Counted from the stretch's first letter, positions 8,006 through 17,028 are shown. The stretch: DNA of 64,000 bases from Nocardia huaxiensis (GCF_013744875.1 NZ_CP059399.1:186001-250000), one strand, 5' to 3'. A program made the numbers and translations. Notes: a model not told the origin generated them from the sequence alone.

Positions 8006-8054
8006 CCCATCCCCGTGGCTCCAAAACCACTGTCTGTCAGGAGTATTCGGTTCC

Positions 8055-10022
8055 ATGCCTGAAGTCGAGCGGCACAAGTACGACGTGGTCGTGATCGGTG
8101 CCGGTGGCGCCGGCCTGCGTGCGGTCATCGAGGCCCGCGAACACGGGCTGTCGGTGGCGGTGGTGTGCAAGTCCCTGTTCGGCAAGGCGCACACCGTCAT
8201 GGCGGAGGGCGGCTGCGCGGCCGCCATGGGTAATGCCAATGAGAAGGACAATTGGGAGACCCATTTCAAGGACACCATGCGCGGAGGCAAGTTCCTCAAC
8301 AACTGGCGCATGGCCGAACTGCACGCGCAGGAGGCTCCCGACCGGGTGTGGGAGCTGGAAACCTATGGGGCGCTGTTCGATCGGACCAAGGACGGCCGGA
8401 TCAGCCAGCGCAACTTCGGCGGCCACACCTACCCGCGGCTCGCGCATGTCGGCGACCGCACCGGGCTCGAGATCATCCGCACCATGCAGCAGAAGATCGT
8501 CTCGCTGCAGCAGGAGGACTTCGCCGCCACCGGTGACTACGAGGCGCGCATCAAGGTGTTCGCCGAATGCACCATCACCGAACTGCTCAAGGACGGGGAC
8601 AAGATCTCCGGCGCGTTCGGGTACTGGCGGGAGTCGGGGCGGTTCATCCTCTTCGAGACCCCGGCGGTGGTGCTGGCCACGGGCGGAATCGGCAAGTCCT
8701 ACAAGGTCACGTCCAACTCCTGGGAGTACACCGGGGACGGGCACGCGCTGGCGCTGCGCGCCGGAGCCACGCTGATCAATATGGAATTCCTGCAGTTCCA
8801 TCCGACCGGCATGGTCTGGCCGCCCAGTGTGAAGGGCATCCTCGTCACCGAGGGCGTGCGCGGCGACGGCGGCGTGCTCAAGAACACCGACGGCGAGCGG
8901 TTCATGTTCAACTACATCCCCGCCGTGTTCAAGGGGCAGTACGCCGAGAGCATCGAAGAGGCGGACCAGTGGCTGAAGGACAACGACTCCGCAAGGCGCA
9001 CACCGGATCTGCTGCCGCGTGACGAGGTCGCACGCGCCATCAACGAGGAGGTGAAGGCGGGTCGCGGCACCCCGCACGGCGGCGTCTACCTGGATATCGC
9101 CTCGCGCCTGCCGGCCGCGGAGATCGTGAAGCGGCTGCCGTCCATGCATCACCAGTTCAAGGAGCTGGCGGATGTGGACATCACCAAGGAGCCCATGGAG
9201 GTCGGGCCCACCTGCCACTACGTCATGGGCGGCATCGAGGTGGATCCGGATACCGGGGCGGCCACGGTGCCCGGATTGTTCGCCGCCGGTGAGTGTTCCG
9301 GCGGTATGCACGGCTCCAACCGGCTCGGCGGTAACTCGCTGTCGGACCTGCTGGTGTTCGGCCGTCGCGCCGGACTGGGCGCGGCCACCTATGTGGAGCA
9401 GCTGCCGGGCCGGCCCAAGATCTCCGACACCGATCTGGCGGCGGCCGCGAAAAGTGCTGTGGCGGCATTCGATCCGCCGTCGGACGGACCCGCGGAGAAT
9501 CCGTACACGCTGCACATGGATCTGCAGCAGACCATGAACGATCTGGTCGGCATCATCCGCAAGGAACACGAGCTGAAGCAGGCCATCGAGAAGCTGGCCG
9601 AACTGCGCGAGCGCTACGACCACGTCCAGGTGGAGGGACACCGGCAGTTCAATCCGGGCTGGCATCTCGCACTGGATCTGCGGAACATGCTGCTCATCAG
9701 CGAATGCGTGGCGCAGGCGGCCATGCAGCGCACCGAGAGCCGGGGCGGCCACACCCGCGATGATCACCCCAAGATGGACTCCGCGTGGCGCAACAAGCTG
9801 CTGGTGTGCCGGATCGATCAGGACGAGATCGGCTTCTCGGTGCCGTCGGTGACGGTGACCCCGGAGCAGCAGCCGCCCATGCGGGCCGACCTGCTCCGGT
9901 TGTTCGACCTCGCGGAACTCGAAAAGTATTACGGCCCTGCCGAACTCGAACCACTGCGGGGTGAGGGCGAGCGCACCGTCGTCCCGCCGAGCGGCTCCGC
10001 CGACATCGAAGGGGAGTCCTAG
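8055..10022 (+). CDS. sdhA: Succinate dehydrogenase flavoprotein subunit
   Basis: This 655-residue subunit oxidises succinate to fumarate using FAD. The dinucleotide fold VIGAGGAGLRA is near the N-terminus, and AHTVMAEGG carries the His expected to bind FAD covalently. HPTGM and the RLGGNSLSDLLVFGRRAG signature of the fumarate reductase/succinate dehydrogenase family are intact, and the C-terminal helical domain is complete. AGGAG precedes the ATG. It is 49 bases after sdhC and two bases before sdhB, so the three form one operon. Confidence 0.95.
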   Translation: MPEVERHKYDVVVIGAGGAGLRAVIEAREHGLSVAVVCKSLFGKAHTVMAEGGCAAAMGNANEKDNWETHFKDTMRGGKFLNNWRMAELHAQEAPDRVWELETYGALFDRTKDGRISQRNFGGHTYPRLAHVGDRTGLEIIRTMQQKIVSLQQEDFAATGDYEARIKVFAECTITELLKDGDKISGAFGYWRESGRFILFETPAVVLATGGIGKSYKVTSNSWEYTGDGHALALRAGATLINMEFLQFHPTGMVWPPSVKGILVTEGVRGDGGVLKNTDGERFMFNYIPAVFKGQYAESIEEADQWLKDNDSARRTPDLLPRDEVARAINEEVKAGRGTPHGGVYLDIASRLPAAEIVKRLPSMHHQFKELADVDITKEPMEVGPTCHYVMGGIEVDPDTGAATVPGLFAAGECSGGMHGSNRLGGNSLSDLLVFGRRAGLGAATYVEQLPGRPKISDTDLAAAAKSAVAAFDPPSDGPAENPYTLHMDLQQTMNDLVGIIRKEHELKQAIEKLAELRERYDHVQVEGHRQFNPGWHLALDLRNMLLISECVAQAAMQRTESRGGHTRDDHPKMDSAWRNKLLVCRIDQDEIGFSVPSVTVTPEQQPPMRADLLRLFDLAELEKYYGPAELEPLRGEGERTVVPPSGSADIEGES

Positions 10023-10024
10023 CC

Positions 10025-10771
10025 ATGGGCTACGAAGCCAAATTCAAGGTGTGGCGCGGTGATCTCGACGGCGGCGGCCTGCACGACTTCACCGTGGAGG
10101 TGAACGAGGGCGAGGTGGTGCTCGACATCATCCACCGGCTGCAGGCCACCCAGGCGCCGGATCTGGCGGTGCGCTGGAACTGCAAGGCGGGCAAGTGCGG
10201 TTCCTGCTCGGCGGAGGTGAACGGGCGGCCGCGGCTGCTGTGCATGACGCGCATGTCCACCTTCACCGAGGACGAGGTCGTGACGGTGACGCCGCTGCGC
10301 ACCTTCCCGGTAATCCGGGACCTGGTCACGGATGTGTCTTTCAACTACGAAAAGGCGCGCGAGATCCCGTCCTTCACCCCGCCGATGGACCTGAAGCCGG
10401 GCGACTACCGGATGCAGCAGGCGGATGTGGAACGGTCGCAGGAATTCCGCAAGTGCATCGAATGCTTCCTGTGTCAGAACACCTGCCACGTGGTGCGCGA
10501 TCACGAGGAGAACAAGGAGTCCTTTGCGGGTCCGCGATACCTGATGCGTATTGCCGAGCTGGAAATGCATCCGCTGGATGTGGCGGACCGGCGCGAACTC
10601 GCCCAGGGCGAAGCGGGTTTGGGGATGTGCAATATCACCAAATGCTGCACCGAGGTCTGCCCCGAGCACATCAAGATCACCGACAATGCGCTGATCCCAT
10701 TGAAGGAGCGGGTCGTGGACCGCAAGTACGACCCGCTGGTTTGGTTGGGTAACAAGCTTTTCCGCCGCTAG
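10025..10771 (+). CDS. sdhB: Succinate dehydrogenase iron-sulfur subunit
   Basis: This 248-residue subunit carries electrons from SdhA to the anchor. An N-terminal ferredoxin domain has the [2Fe-2S] ligands in CKAGKCGSC plus a later Cys (LLCMTR). The C-terminal domain supplies Cys clusters CIECFLCQNTC and CNITKCCTEVCP for the [4Fe-4S] and [3Fe-4S] centres. Its start follows the sdhA stop by two bases with GGGGAG upstream. A strong hairpin lies after the stop. The form matches mycobacterial Rv0247c rather than the canonical Sdh2 subunit. Confidence 0.95.
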   Translation: MGYEAKFKVWRGDLDGGGLHDFTVEVNEGEVVLDIIHRLQATQAPDLAVRWNCKAGKCGSCSAEVNGRPRLLCMTRMSTFTEDEVVTVTPLRTFPVIRDLVTDVSFNYEKAREIPSFTPPMDLKPGDYRMQQADVERSQEFRKCIECFLCQNTCHVVRDHEENKESFAGPRYLMRIAELEMHPLDVADRRELAQGEAGLGMCNITKCCTEVCPEHIKITDNALIPLKERVVDRKYDPLVWLGNKLFRR

Positions 10772-10796
10772 GGCGCGACCGACCCTCCAACCATCA

Positions 10797-10829
10797 GGGG
10801 GTTTACGGGGGATGCCCCCGTAAACCCCC
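10797..10829. terminator. Perfect 15-bp hairpin after sdhB
   Basis: GGGGGTTTACGGGGG is followed after three bases by its exact complement. It lies 25 bases after the sdhB stop and just before the stop of the convergent membrane-protein gene, so it may serve both. Related G-run hairpins occur at 19976-20008 and 35813-35840. Confidence 0.7.
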
Positions 10830-10856
10830 GAACCGTTCGGAGGCGGAAGCCTCAGG

Positions 10857-11072
10857 TCATAGGATGGCGACCACGCCGAGCGCCACGGCACCGACCAGCA
10901 CACCCACGGCCAGTGCCGGAAGAAATGCTCCGGTGAGTACGTACACGCCCATCGCCGATACCGCGAAGAGCATCCCTACGATCAGCCGTTCCACCCAGTC
11001 GTCGGGACCCAATTTCCGGTACCGGGGACGATAATTCCTGAGTCCTCGGTCCACATATTCTTGGTTACCCAT
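10857..11072 (-). CDS. Small two-helix membrane protein
   Basis: The 71-residue protein begins MGNQEYVDRGLRNYRPRYRKLG, a basic polar head, then has two hydrophobic segments (about 30-48 and 50-70) running to the C-terminus. No known domain was recognised. The start is the ATG after which charge and hydrophobicity fall in the usual order; no strong ribosome site is present. It is convergent with sdhB across a hairpin. Function unknown; small integral membrane protein is all that can be said. Confidence 0.5.
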   Translation of the reverse strand: MGNQEYVDRGLRNYRPRYRKLGPDDWVERLIVGMLFAVSAMGVYVLTGAFLPALAVGVLVGAVALGVVAIL

Positions 11073-11186
11073 GCTTAGCCGGGGCAAACATGTTTTCGTT
11101 GCGAAACAGCTACCGAGTCGTGATCTCTCACGATGGACCTCCAGCAGGAGGGTGGCGCGGCGCAAGGTTCGCCGCGCCATTCGCGC

Positions 11187-11390
11187 TCAGCGTTCGAATA
11201 CGCCGCTCTCGATACCTGTTGTGAATGAATCCCATTCGCGGGCATCGAATACGAGTGCGGGCCCGGTGGGATTCTTGCTGTCCCGTACGCCCACGTGCCC
11301 CGCGGGCAGGAACGCCACCTCCACGCACTCCTTGCCGGCGCCGCTGCGGCTGCTCTTGAACCACGCGGCTCCGGCCAGATCCATGCTCAT
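11187..11390 (-). CDS. DUF397 domain protein
   Basis: This 67-residue protein has the DUF397 signature: AAWFKSSRSG, ECVEVAFLPAGHVGVRDSKN and FDAREWDSFTTGI. In actinomycetes DUF397 proteins are almost always encoded directly downstream of an XRE regulator with a DUF5753 domain and are thought to act with it, in development, antibiotic control or toxin-antitoxin-like pairs. Here the ATG overlaps the stop of that regulator as ATGA, so the two are translationally coupled. A second copy of the arrangement is at 61596-62859. Confidence 0.85.
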   Translation of the reverse strand: MSMDLAGAAWFKSSRSGAGKECVEVAFLPAGHVGVRDSKNPTGPALVFDAREWDSFTTGIESGVFER

Positions 11391-12271
11391 GCTGAGTACC
11401 CTTTCGCTACCTGCCGCAGCAGGATTCTGCTGTCCTGGACGTCCAGCGCGCAGCGTTCCAGACTCTCCTGCGCCTGGCGATAGCGCTGAACATCGCCCTG
11501 TCTTTCGAGATACAGATCTCCCGTGAAGCCCTCCACATACACCACGGGAGGTTCCACCGGCTGCCCTTTGCCGTCGGTGCCGAACTCGAGGATCACGAAC
11601 GGGCCGGTCGAAAGTCCCAGCGGGACACCGGCTTCGAAGGGCAAGATGCGCAGCGCGACATTGGGTCGGGTGCTGAGCTCCGCCAGGTGCCGCACCTGCG
11701 CCGCCATCACCCTTGCACCTCCCACCGAGCGGCGCAATACCGATTCGTCGAGCACCATGGCCACGGATGCCGGGCGAGTGCGGCGGGTGATCAGCGCCTG
11801 CCGCTGCAGCCGCAGCTGAACGCGCCGATTCAGTTCCGCCGGACCGTCTTCCGGATATCCGAGGCGGTTCAGGGCCCTGGCGTAGTCGGGCGTCTGCAGC
11901 AGTCCGGGCACGAGTTCGTTCTGGTAGCAGGACAACTGCTGCGCGGATGCCTCGAGCCCGACGTAGACGTCGAAGTTCTCCGGAATGAGGTCGCCGTAGG
12001 AATGCCACCAGCTCTTGACGGCGGCCTGCTGCGCCAAACCCTTGAGCCCGTCGGCGATTTCGCCCGGTATGCCGTAAATGCGGCACAGTTCCTGGATGTC
12101 GATGGTGCGGATGCGGTCGGCATTGCCCTTCTCGAGCCGCTGTAGGGTGCTGGCTCCCCATTCCATGAGTTTGGCGGCCTCCGCAATGGTCAACCCTGCC
12201 TGTATGCGCCAGTCGCGCAAATAGCGCCCCAGCTGGCGGCGAGGCAGGGTAGACCCGGGGACTTCGGACAC
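11387..12271 (-). CDS. XRE-family regulator with DUF5753 effector domain
   Basis: The 294-residue protein has an N-terminal helix-turn-helix (LGRYLRDWRIQAGLTIAEAA through ASTLQRLEKG) and a DUF5753 C-terminal region, seen in CYQNELVPGLLQTPDYARAL and VMAAQVRHLAELS. Such proteins bind DNA and respond to an unknown cue, usually with the DUF397 partner encoded downstream. The GTG start has GGAG six bases upstream; longer upstream frames have none. The gene is divergent from a small conserved gene, and the shared region carries inverted repeats that could be its operator. Confidence 0.85.
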   Translation of the reverse strand: MSEVPGSTLPRRQLGRYLRDWRIQAGLTIAEAAKLMEWGASTLQRLEKGNADRIRTIDIQELCRIYGIPGEIADGLKGLAQQAAVKSWWHSYGDLIPENFDVYVGLEASAQQLSCYQNELVPGLLQTPDYARALNRLGYPEDGPAELNRRVQLRLQRQALITRRTRPASVAMVLDESVLRRSVGGARVMAAQVRHLAELSTRPNVALRILPFEAGVPLGLSTGPFVILEFGTDGKGQPVEPPVVYVEGFTGDLYLERQGDVQRYRQAQESLERCALDVQDSRILLRQVAKGYSA

Positions 12272-12588
12272 AGCGCGCTCCGTTCTCGGTCGCGGCACGG
12301 ACGATCGCCGGCAACGGTGCGCTACGCTGCGATCCACCGGCTCCCGCCCGGACACACACTTCGGTACACACTTCATCAGCAGGGGTGTTCGTCCACTCTG
12401 GATAATCCTGCTCCCCCAGGCGGATTCGCTGCTGGGGATTCGCGCAATTTTGCGTTCTCATCGTCGATTTTCGCCCGCCGGGCGTCTGCCCGTGGTGTGC
12501 TGGATGTGTGCCCGGAGAGGTGTTGCTAGGCCCCTTTCCTTTCCTGAAATCCTCCGGGCACTTCAGGAATCTCGTGGGAGGCGTTGAG
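12272..12588. promoter_or_regulatory. Divergent intergenic region with inverted repeats
   Basis: The 317-base gap separates the XRE gene from the small gene at 12589. Two interleaved inverted repeats occur near its right end: GTGCCCGGA (12508-12516) with TCCGGGCAC (12553-12561), and TTCCTGAA (12541-12548) with TTCAGGAA (12562-12569). The second ends just before the GGGAGG ribosome site and could be an operator or a hairpin affecting translation. No other gene is visible. Confidence 0.4.
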
Positions 12589-12792
12589 ATGCAACTGACT
12601 TCACTGAACATGCACGTGGCCGGTTTGCTGCAGTGTCGCAACGATCCAGGCATGCTGTCAGCCGAACAAGCCCATGCCGCAATGCAATTGCACCTCGATT
12701 GCACGGTGGAGACATGTTCGGTGCGACGCCGCGCGCGGACCACACTGGTGGAATCGGGCCGGTGCGTACTCGACGAGCGCGCCCTGCCCTGA
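12589..12792 (+). CDS. Small conserved hypothetical protein divergent from the XRE gene
   Basis: The 67-residue protein reads MQLTSLNMHVAGLLQCRND at its start and has a C-terminal CTVETCSVRRRARTTLVESG stretch with two closely spaced cysteines and a basic segment. Similar short Cys/Arg proteins are common in Nocardia and Rhodococcus but have no assigned function. A strong ribosome site (GGGAGG) precedes the ATG. Divergence from an XRE/DUF397 pair suggests joint control. No membrane helix or enzyme motif is visible. Confidence 0.6.
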   Translation: MQLTSLNMHVAGLLQCRNDPGMLSAEQAHAAMQLHLDCTVETCSVRRRARTTLVESGRCVLDERALP

Positions 12793-13056
12793 CGAGAAAC
12801 GGCCGGGGGCGAGCCGGGGAAGGCCCCTCGCCGGTATACCGCTGCCGCACAGCGTGTTCGACATCGCACCACCTCCCTCCGGGTGGTGCGATCAGGGCGG
12901 TCCGCCGCCCGCGAACTCGTCCCGACGCGTGCCGCAGCGCGGTTCGGCCCGTCCGCTCCACAGACGGCGGCCGGGTCGAACCGCACCCGGGAATCATCCG
13001 CACGCCGCGATGTCGATGCGCCGAGTTGCATCAGAGTGCCGGTAGCGTCGCATTTC

Positions 13057-13923
13057 ATGAACCGGAGGGTTCGCCGCGCCGCGGCCAGTTATGCCCTGCT
13101 GCTGCCCAGCCTCGTCGGTGTCGGCGGCTTCCTGCTCCTGCCCATCGCGATCGTGCTGTGGCTGAGCGTGCACAGTTGGAATCTGCTGGGGCCCGTGGAA
13201 TTCACCGGATCGAGCAATTGGCGGTCGGTGCTGTCGGATGGGGAGTTCGGGCATTCACTGGTGGTGACGCTGGGGCTGACGGCGCTGGTGGTGCCGATTC
13301 AGACAGCGCTGGGGTTCGCGGTCGCGGCGCTGCTGGCGCGGCGCGGGCGGGGTGGGACGGTGCTGCGGGTGGTGTACGCGCTGCCGTGGATGTGTGCGCC
13401 GGTGGCGGTGGGGGTGGTGTGGCAGTGGATCTTCGCGCCCAGTGATGGGGCGTTGAATGCGGTGCTGGGGCGGCGGGTCGAGTGGCTCAGTTCGCCGGGG
13501 CTGGCGCTGCCTGCGGTGGTGGCGGTGCTGGTGTGGATGAACGTCGGGTATGTGGCGCTGTTCTTTGTCGCGGGGATTCGGGCGATTCCGGGCGAAATAC
13601 TTGATGCGGGGGCGTTGGACGGGGCCACGGGGTGGCGGCGAACGCGGTGGCTGGTCCTTCCGCTGCTGCGGCCGACCATGTTCTTCGTGCTGGTCACGGG
13701 CGTGCTGACGGTCTTTCAGACATTCGACACCGTGTACGCGCTGACGCGGGGCGGGCCGGAGCATCGGACGGATGTCGTTGCCATGCGGATGTATTCGGAG
13801 GCGTTCGAGGCGGCGCAGCCGGGGCGGGCGGCGGTCATGGCGGTGGTGGTGTTCGCGATCATGTTCGTGATCACGGTGGCGCAGTATCGGTATTTCCGGG
13901 ATCGGACCAGCTATGAATACTGA
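13057..13923 (+). CDS. ABC sugar-type importer permease, first subunit (MalF/UgpA-like)
   Basis: The 288-residue protein has six predicted membrane helices and the carbohydrate-permease EAA loop (GEILDAGALDGATGWRRTRWLVLP). It would form half of the channel of a CUT1-type importer with the next gene. No clear ribosome site precedes the ATG; TAGCGT eight bases upstream could be a -10 element of a near-leaderless message. It overlaps the next gene by 11 bases. No ATPase gene is in the cluster. Substrate unknown. Confidence 0.85.
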   Translation: MNRRVRRAAASYALLLPSLVGVGGFLLLPIAIVLWLSVHSWNLLGPVEFTGSSNWRSVLSDGEFGHSLVVTLGLTALVVPIQTALGFAVAALLARRGRGGTVLRVVYALPWMCAPVAVGVVWQWIFAPSDGALNAVLGRRVEWLSSPGLALPAVVAVLVWMNVGYVALFFVAGIRAIPGEILDAGALDGATGWRRTRWLVLPLLRPTMFFVLVTGVLTVFQTFDTVYALTRGGPEHRTDVVAMRMYSEAFEAAQPGRAAVMAVVVFAIMFVITVAQYRYFRDRTSYEY

Positions 13924-14746
13924 AATGCGCGGGGGGATGGGGCGGTCCGTCGTCGCGTATCTGATTCTGGTGGCGGGGGCGCTGCTGACGGTCGCGCCGC
14001 TGGTGTTGAGTGCGGTCACGGCATTGAAGACGCCGGGGCAGTTCGCGGGTGAATCCGCTTTGGCGCCACCGCATCCGGTGACAGGCGACAATTTCGCGAC
14101 CGTGCTCGGGCAGGGGCTGGGGCGGGCCGTGGTGGTCACCGCGCTCATGACGGTGTTCATCACCTGCGGGCAGCTGCTCACCTCGATTCTCGCGGCATAT
14201 GCGTTCGCGCGCACCGAATTTCCCGGGCGAGAGGCGCTGTTCTGGGTGTATCTCGGCACCATGATGGTGCCGCCCGCGGTCACGCTGATTCCGCTGTATC
14301 TGATGTTCGCGAAGGCGGGCTGGCTCAATACCTTCTGGGCGCTGGTGCTGCCGTTCGTGTTCGGGTCGCCGTACGCCATATTCCTGCTGCGGCAATACTT
14401 TCGCTCCATCCCGGGGGAGATCGTCGACTCCGCGCGGATGGACGGAGCCAACACCCTCGACATTCTGGTGCACGTGGTGGTGCCCATGAGCCGGCCGATC
14501 CTGGCCACGCTGACGGTGATCACCGTTGTCACGCAATGGAACAGCTTCATGTGGCCGCTGGTCGCGGCCAGCGGGCCGAAATGGCAGGTGCTGACCGTGG
14601 CGACCGCCACTATGCAGACCCGGTACAACGCACAGTGGACGCTCGTCATGGCCGCGACCACCCTCGCCATCGTGCCCCTGGTGGTGGTGTTCGTGGTCTT
14701 CCAGCGGCAGGTGCTGCGCTCCATCGCGTGGACGGGGCTCAAATGA
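13913..14746 (+). CDS. ABC sugar-type importer permease, second subunit (MalG/UgpE-like)
   Basis: This 277-residue integral membrane protein pairs with the preceding permease. The EAA loop is clear (PGEIVDSARMDGANTLDILVHVVVP) and six helices are expected. The assigned ATG overlaps the upstream gene; ATG codons at 13925 and 13937 are in-frame alternatives. Its own stop overlaps the next start as ATGA. The gene order permease-permease-binding protein resembles the ugp cluster at 54.6 kb, but the sequences differ clearly. Confidence 0.85.
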   Translation: MNTEMRGGMGRSVVAYLILVAGALLTVAPLVLSAVTALKTPGQFAGESALAPPHPVTGDNFATVLGQGLGRAVVVTALMTVFITCGQLLTSILAAYAFARTEFPGREALFWVYLGTMMVPPAVTLIPLYLMFAKAGWLNTFWALVLPFVFGSPYAIFLLRQYFRSIPGEIVDSARMDGANTLDILVHVVVPMSRPILATLTVITVVTQWNSFMWPLVAASGPKWQVLTVATATMQTRYNAQWTLVMAATTLAIVPLVVVFVVFQRQVLRSIAWTGLK

Positions 14747-16023
14747 GGATCAAGGATTCGACGCGGGCCGTGCTCGGGGTGCTGGTGGCGCTCGCACTGC
14801 TCGTCGGAGCGGCCCTGTGGCTGGGGCGCGACACCGGGGACGGTGGGCGGACCGTGGTGCGGCTGCGCATCTGGGATCAGAGCTTCGTACCCGCCTACCG
14901 GGACTCGCTGGATGAGTTCCAGCGCGCCAATCCCGACGTCGAAGTGCGAATCACGCTGGTGCCGTGGGCTTCCTACGCGCAGAAACTGCGCCTGGATGTG
15001 GCGGGCGGGATCGCCGACGACCTGTTCTGGACCAGCCTGTACGAGGACTACGCCGACAGCGGGCATCTGATGGATATCGGTGCGGCACTCGGTGGCGACG
15101 CGGCGCGGGCGTGGGATCCGGCGGCGGTCACCCAGTTCACCCGTAATGGAACCCTCTGGGCGGTACCGCAATTCGTGGACGGCGGGACCGCGCTCTACTA
15201 CAACCGGGATCTGCTGGAGCGGGCCGGAGTCGATCCGGGCACGTTGGCCGGGCTGCGCTGGAGCAGCGAGGAAGGCATCGACACCTTCCGGCCGCTGCTG
15301 CGCCAGCTGAGCGGCGTCGCGCCGTGGCCGTACAACGCCGCCAACGACTTTCAGTCCATTCTGCTGCCCTACCTCGGCTCGGCGGGTGGACGGTTCCAGC
15401 AGGACGGACGGTTCGCCTTCGCGAGCGAGCAGGGCCGCGACGCCTTCGGCTACCTCACCCGTCTGATCGCCGACGGGCTCTCACCGTCGGCCGCCGACAC
15501 CAACAATTCCAGCGACTTCGCGAAAAACGCCTTCCTGCAAGGCCGTATGCCGCTGTTCCAATCCGGCACCTTCAACCTCGCGACGGTGCAGCAGAGCGCC
15601 GGCTTCCGCTGGGGCGTGGCCCTGATTCCGGCCGGCCCCGCCGGGCGGGTGAGCGCCAACAATGCCATCGGCCTGTCCGGCAATACCGCCACCGCGCATC
15701 CCGAGGCGGTGCGGCGGGTCCTGGCTTGGCTCGGCAGCGCCCAGGGCAACCGCTATCTCGCGATGGACGGCAACACCATTCCGGCGGTCGTCTCCGAACA
15801 GCAGCTCTACCGCGACTACTGGGCGCAGCGCGGCATCGACGTGTCACCCTTCTTCGATGTGCTGCGCGGCGAACAGATCTCGGCGGGCGGCGGCGCCGGA
15901 TTCCAGGCCGCGATCCAGGCCATCTTCCCCGTCTTCGACGAAATGTTCCTCGGCCGCATTCCCGTCACCGATGCCCTGGATCGGGCACAAGCCGTGGGCG
16001 ACAAGGCAATCGACCAGCAGTGA
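14743..16023 (+). CDS. ABC importer solute-binding protein, membrane-anchored
   Basis: This 426-residue family 1 solute-binding protein shows RIWDQSFVPAYRDSLDEFQ at the N-terminal lobe, and later ALYYNRDLLERAGVDPG and AIGLSGNTATAHPEA. It should capture a carbohydrate-like ligand outside the membrane. The N-terminal hydrophobic helix (about 9-27) has no cysteine, so it is not a standard lipoprotein; an uncleaved membrane anchor is likely. Its ATG overlaps the permease stop. The stop directly abuts the stop of the convergent glycosylase gene. Ligand unknown. Confidence 0.85.
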   Translation: MRIKDSTRAVLGVLVALALLVGAALWLGRDTGDGGRTVVRLRIWDQSFVPAYRDSLDEFQRANPDVEVRITLVPWASYAQKLRLDVAGGIADDLFWTSLYEDYADSGHLMDIGAALGGDAARAWDPAAVTQFTRNGTLWAVPQFVDGGTALYYNRDLLERAGVDPGTLAGLRWSSEEGIDTFRPLLRQLSGVAPWPYNAANDFQSILLPYLGSAGGRFQQDGRFAFASEQGRDAFGYLTRLIADGLSPSAADTNNSSDFAKNAFLQGRMPLFQSGTFNLATVQQSAGFRWGVALIPAGPAGRVSANNAIGLSGNTATAHPEAVRRVLAWLGSAQGNRYLAMDGNTIPAVVSEQQLYRDYWAQRGIDVSPFFDVLRGEQISAGGGAGFQAAIQAIFPVFDEMFLGRIPVTDALDRAQAVGDKAIDQQ

Positions 16024-17022
16024 TCAGATCCGGCTGTGATCGGTGTACGGCGTGCGCGGCCCGAACTTCGGCTTGTGCGCGAACCCCGCCAGGCCGAGCA
16101 GTCGCACGGCCCGATACCGGTGCGGCCGCAGCGGTTCCAGGTATTCCACCATCGCGTCATCATCGATGGGCCGCCCCAGCAGCGTCCACCCGACGATCGA
16201 CGCGAGATGAAAATCCCCCACCGACAACGCATCCGAATCCCCGAACGCCCGCTGCGCGATCTCGGCCGCCGTCCACACCCCGATCCCCGGCACCGTCCGC
16301 ACCCGCCGCTCGGCCTCCTCCCGGCTGAACCCCGCCGCCTGCTCCAGCTTCGGCGCCACCCGCGCCGCCAGCACGATCGTCCGGGACCGCTGCGGCTCCA
16401 CATTCGCCCGATGCCACACCCACGACGGAATATGCCGCCACGTCTCCGCGTCCGGCATCACCCGCAACCCGTCGGGCGCGGGCCCCGGCGCGGGAGTCCC
16501 GTACTTCCACACCAGCTTCCGCCACGAGGCATGCGCCGTCTTCGTATGCACCTTCTGCTCCAGCACAGCGGGCACCAGCGCCTCGAACACCAGCCCGGTC
16601 CGCAGCATCCGCAATCCCGGATTCAGCCGATGCGCCTCCACCACCTTCGGATGCTCCGGCAGGAAATCGCCGAGATCCTCGTCGAGGCACAGCATGGATT
16701 CGAGCCCTTCGAGAAACTCCTCCGCCCCCGGCCCCCACGCCTTCGCCTCCACCGCACACCGATCGACCTGCTTCAGCCGATAGGTCACCACCCCGCTCGG
16801 CATCCGCGACGCATGCCAGTGCCCGCCGTCCGGCGTCTCCCTATGACACGGATCCCCATACCCGCGTCGCAGCGGCTCGACGGTCGCGGCGAGATCGATC
16901 GGCCGCTCCGACCGCACGATCCGCACACGAGCGGAAGCGGTCGGCACGGAAGTCACCGCGCCATTCTCCTCGACGGGCTCCCCGGCGCGGCCGGAACCCA
17001 CACGGGAGGTGACTCGGCGCAC
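16024..17022 (-). CDS. HhH-GPD DNA glycosylase, AlkA-like
   Basis: The 332-residue protein contains the helix-hairpin-helix and Gly/Pro-rich loop with catalytic Asp (VPGIGVWTAAEIAQRAFGDS, then SVGDFHLAS) of the AlkA-type base-excision family. It probably removes alkylated or otherwise damaged bases. An upstream region (about 30-150) matches the AlkA N-terminal domain only loosely. The start is taken as the GTG seven bases after the preceding gene's stop, giving an operon with the FAD/Fe-S oxidoreductase; an internal GTG 22 codons on is possible. No [4Fe-4S] Cys cluster follows the motif, which argues against endonuclease III or MutY. Confidence 0.8.
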   Translation of the reverse strand: MRRVTSRVGSGRAGEPVEENGAVTSVPTASARVRIVRSERPIDLAATVEPLRRGYGDPCHRETPDGGHWHASRMPSGVVTYRLKQVDRCAVEAKAWGPGAEEFLEGLESMLCLDEDLGDFLPEHPKVVEAHRLNPGLRMLRTGLVFEALVPAVLEQKVHTKTAHASWRKLVWKYGTPAPGPAPDGLRVMPDAETWRHIPSWVWHRANVEPQRSRTIVLAARVAPKLEQAAGFSREEAERRVRTVPGIGVWTAAEIAQRAFGDSDALSVGDFHLASIVGWTLLGRPIDDDAMVEYLEPLRPHRYRAVRLLGLAGFAHKPKFGPRTPYTDHSRI

Positions 17023-17028
17023 AGGAGC

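Noticed and set aside
11187..13058. Reading the DUF397 frame as one 623-residue protein
   Set aside because: Only the last 67 residues match DUF397; the remainder lies across the XRE gene and divergent promoter in another frame. The ATGA overlap marks the true start.
14743..14830. Calling the first importer's binding protein a lipoprotein
   Set aside because: There is no cysteine in or just after its N-terminal hydrophobic segment.
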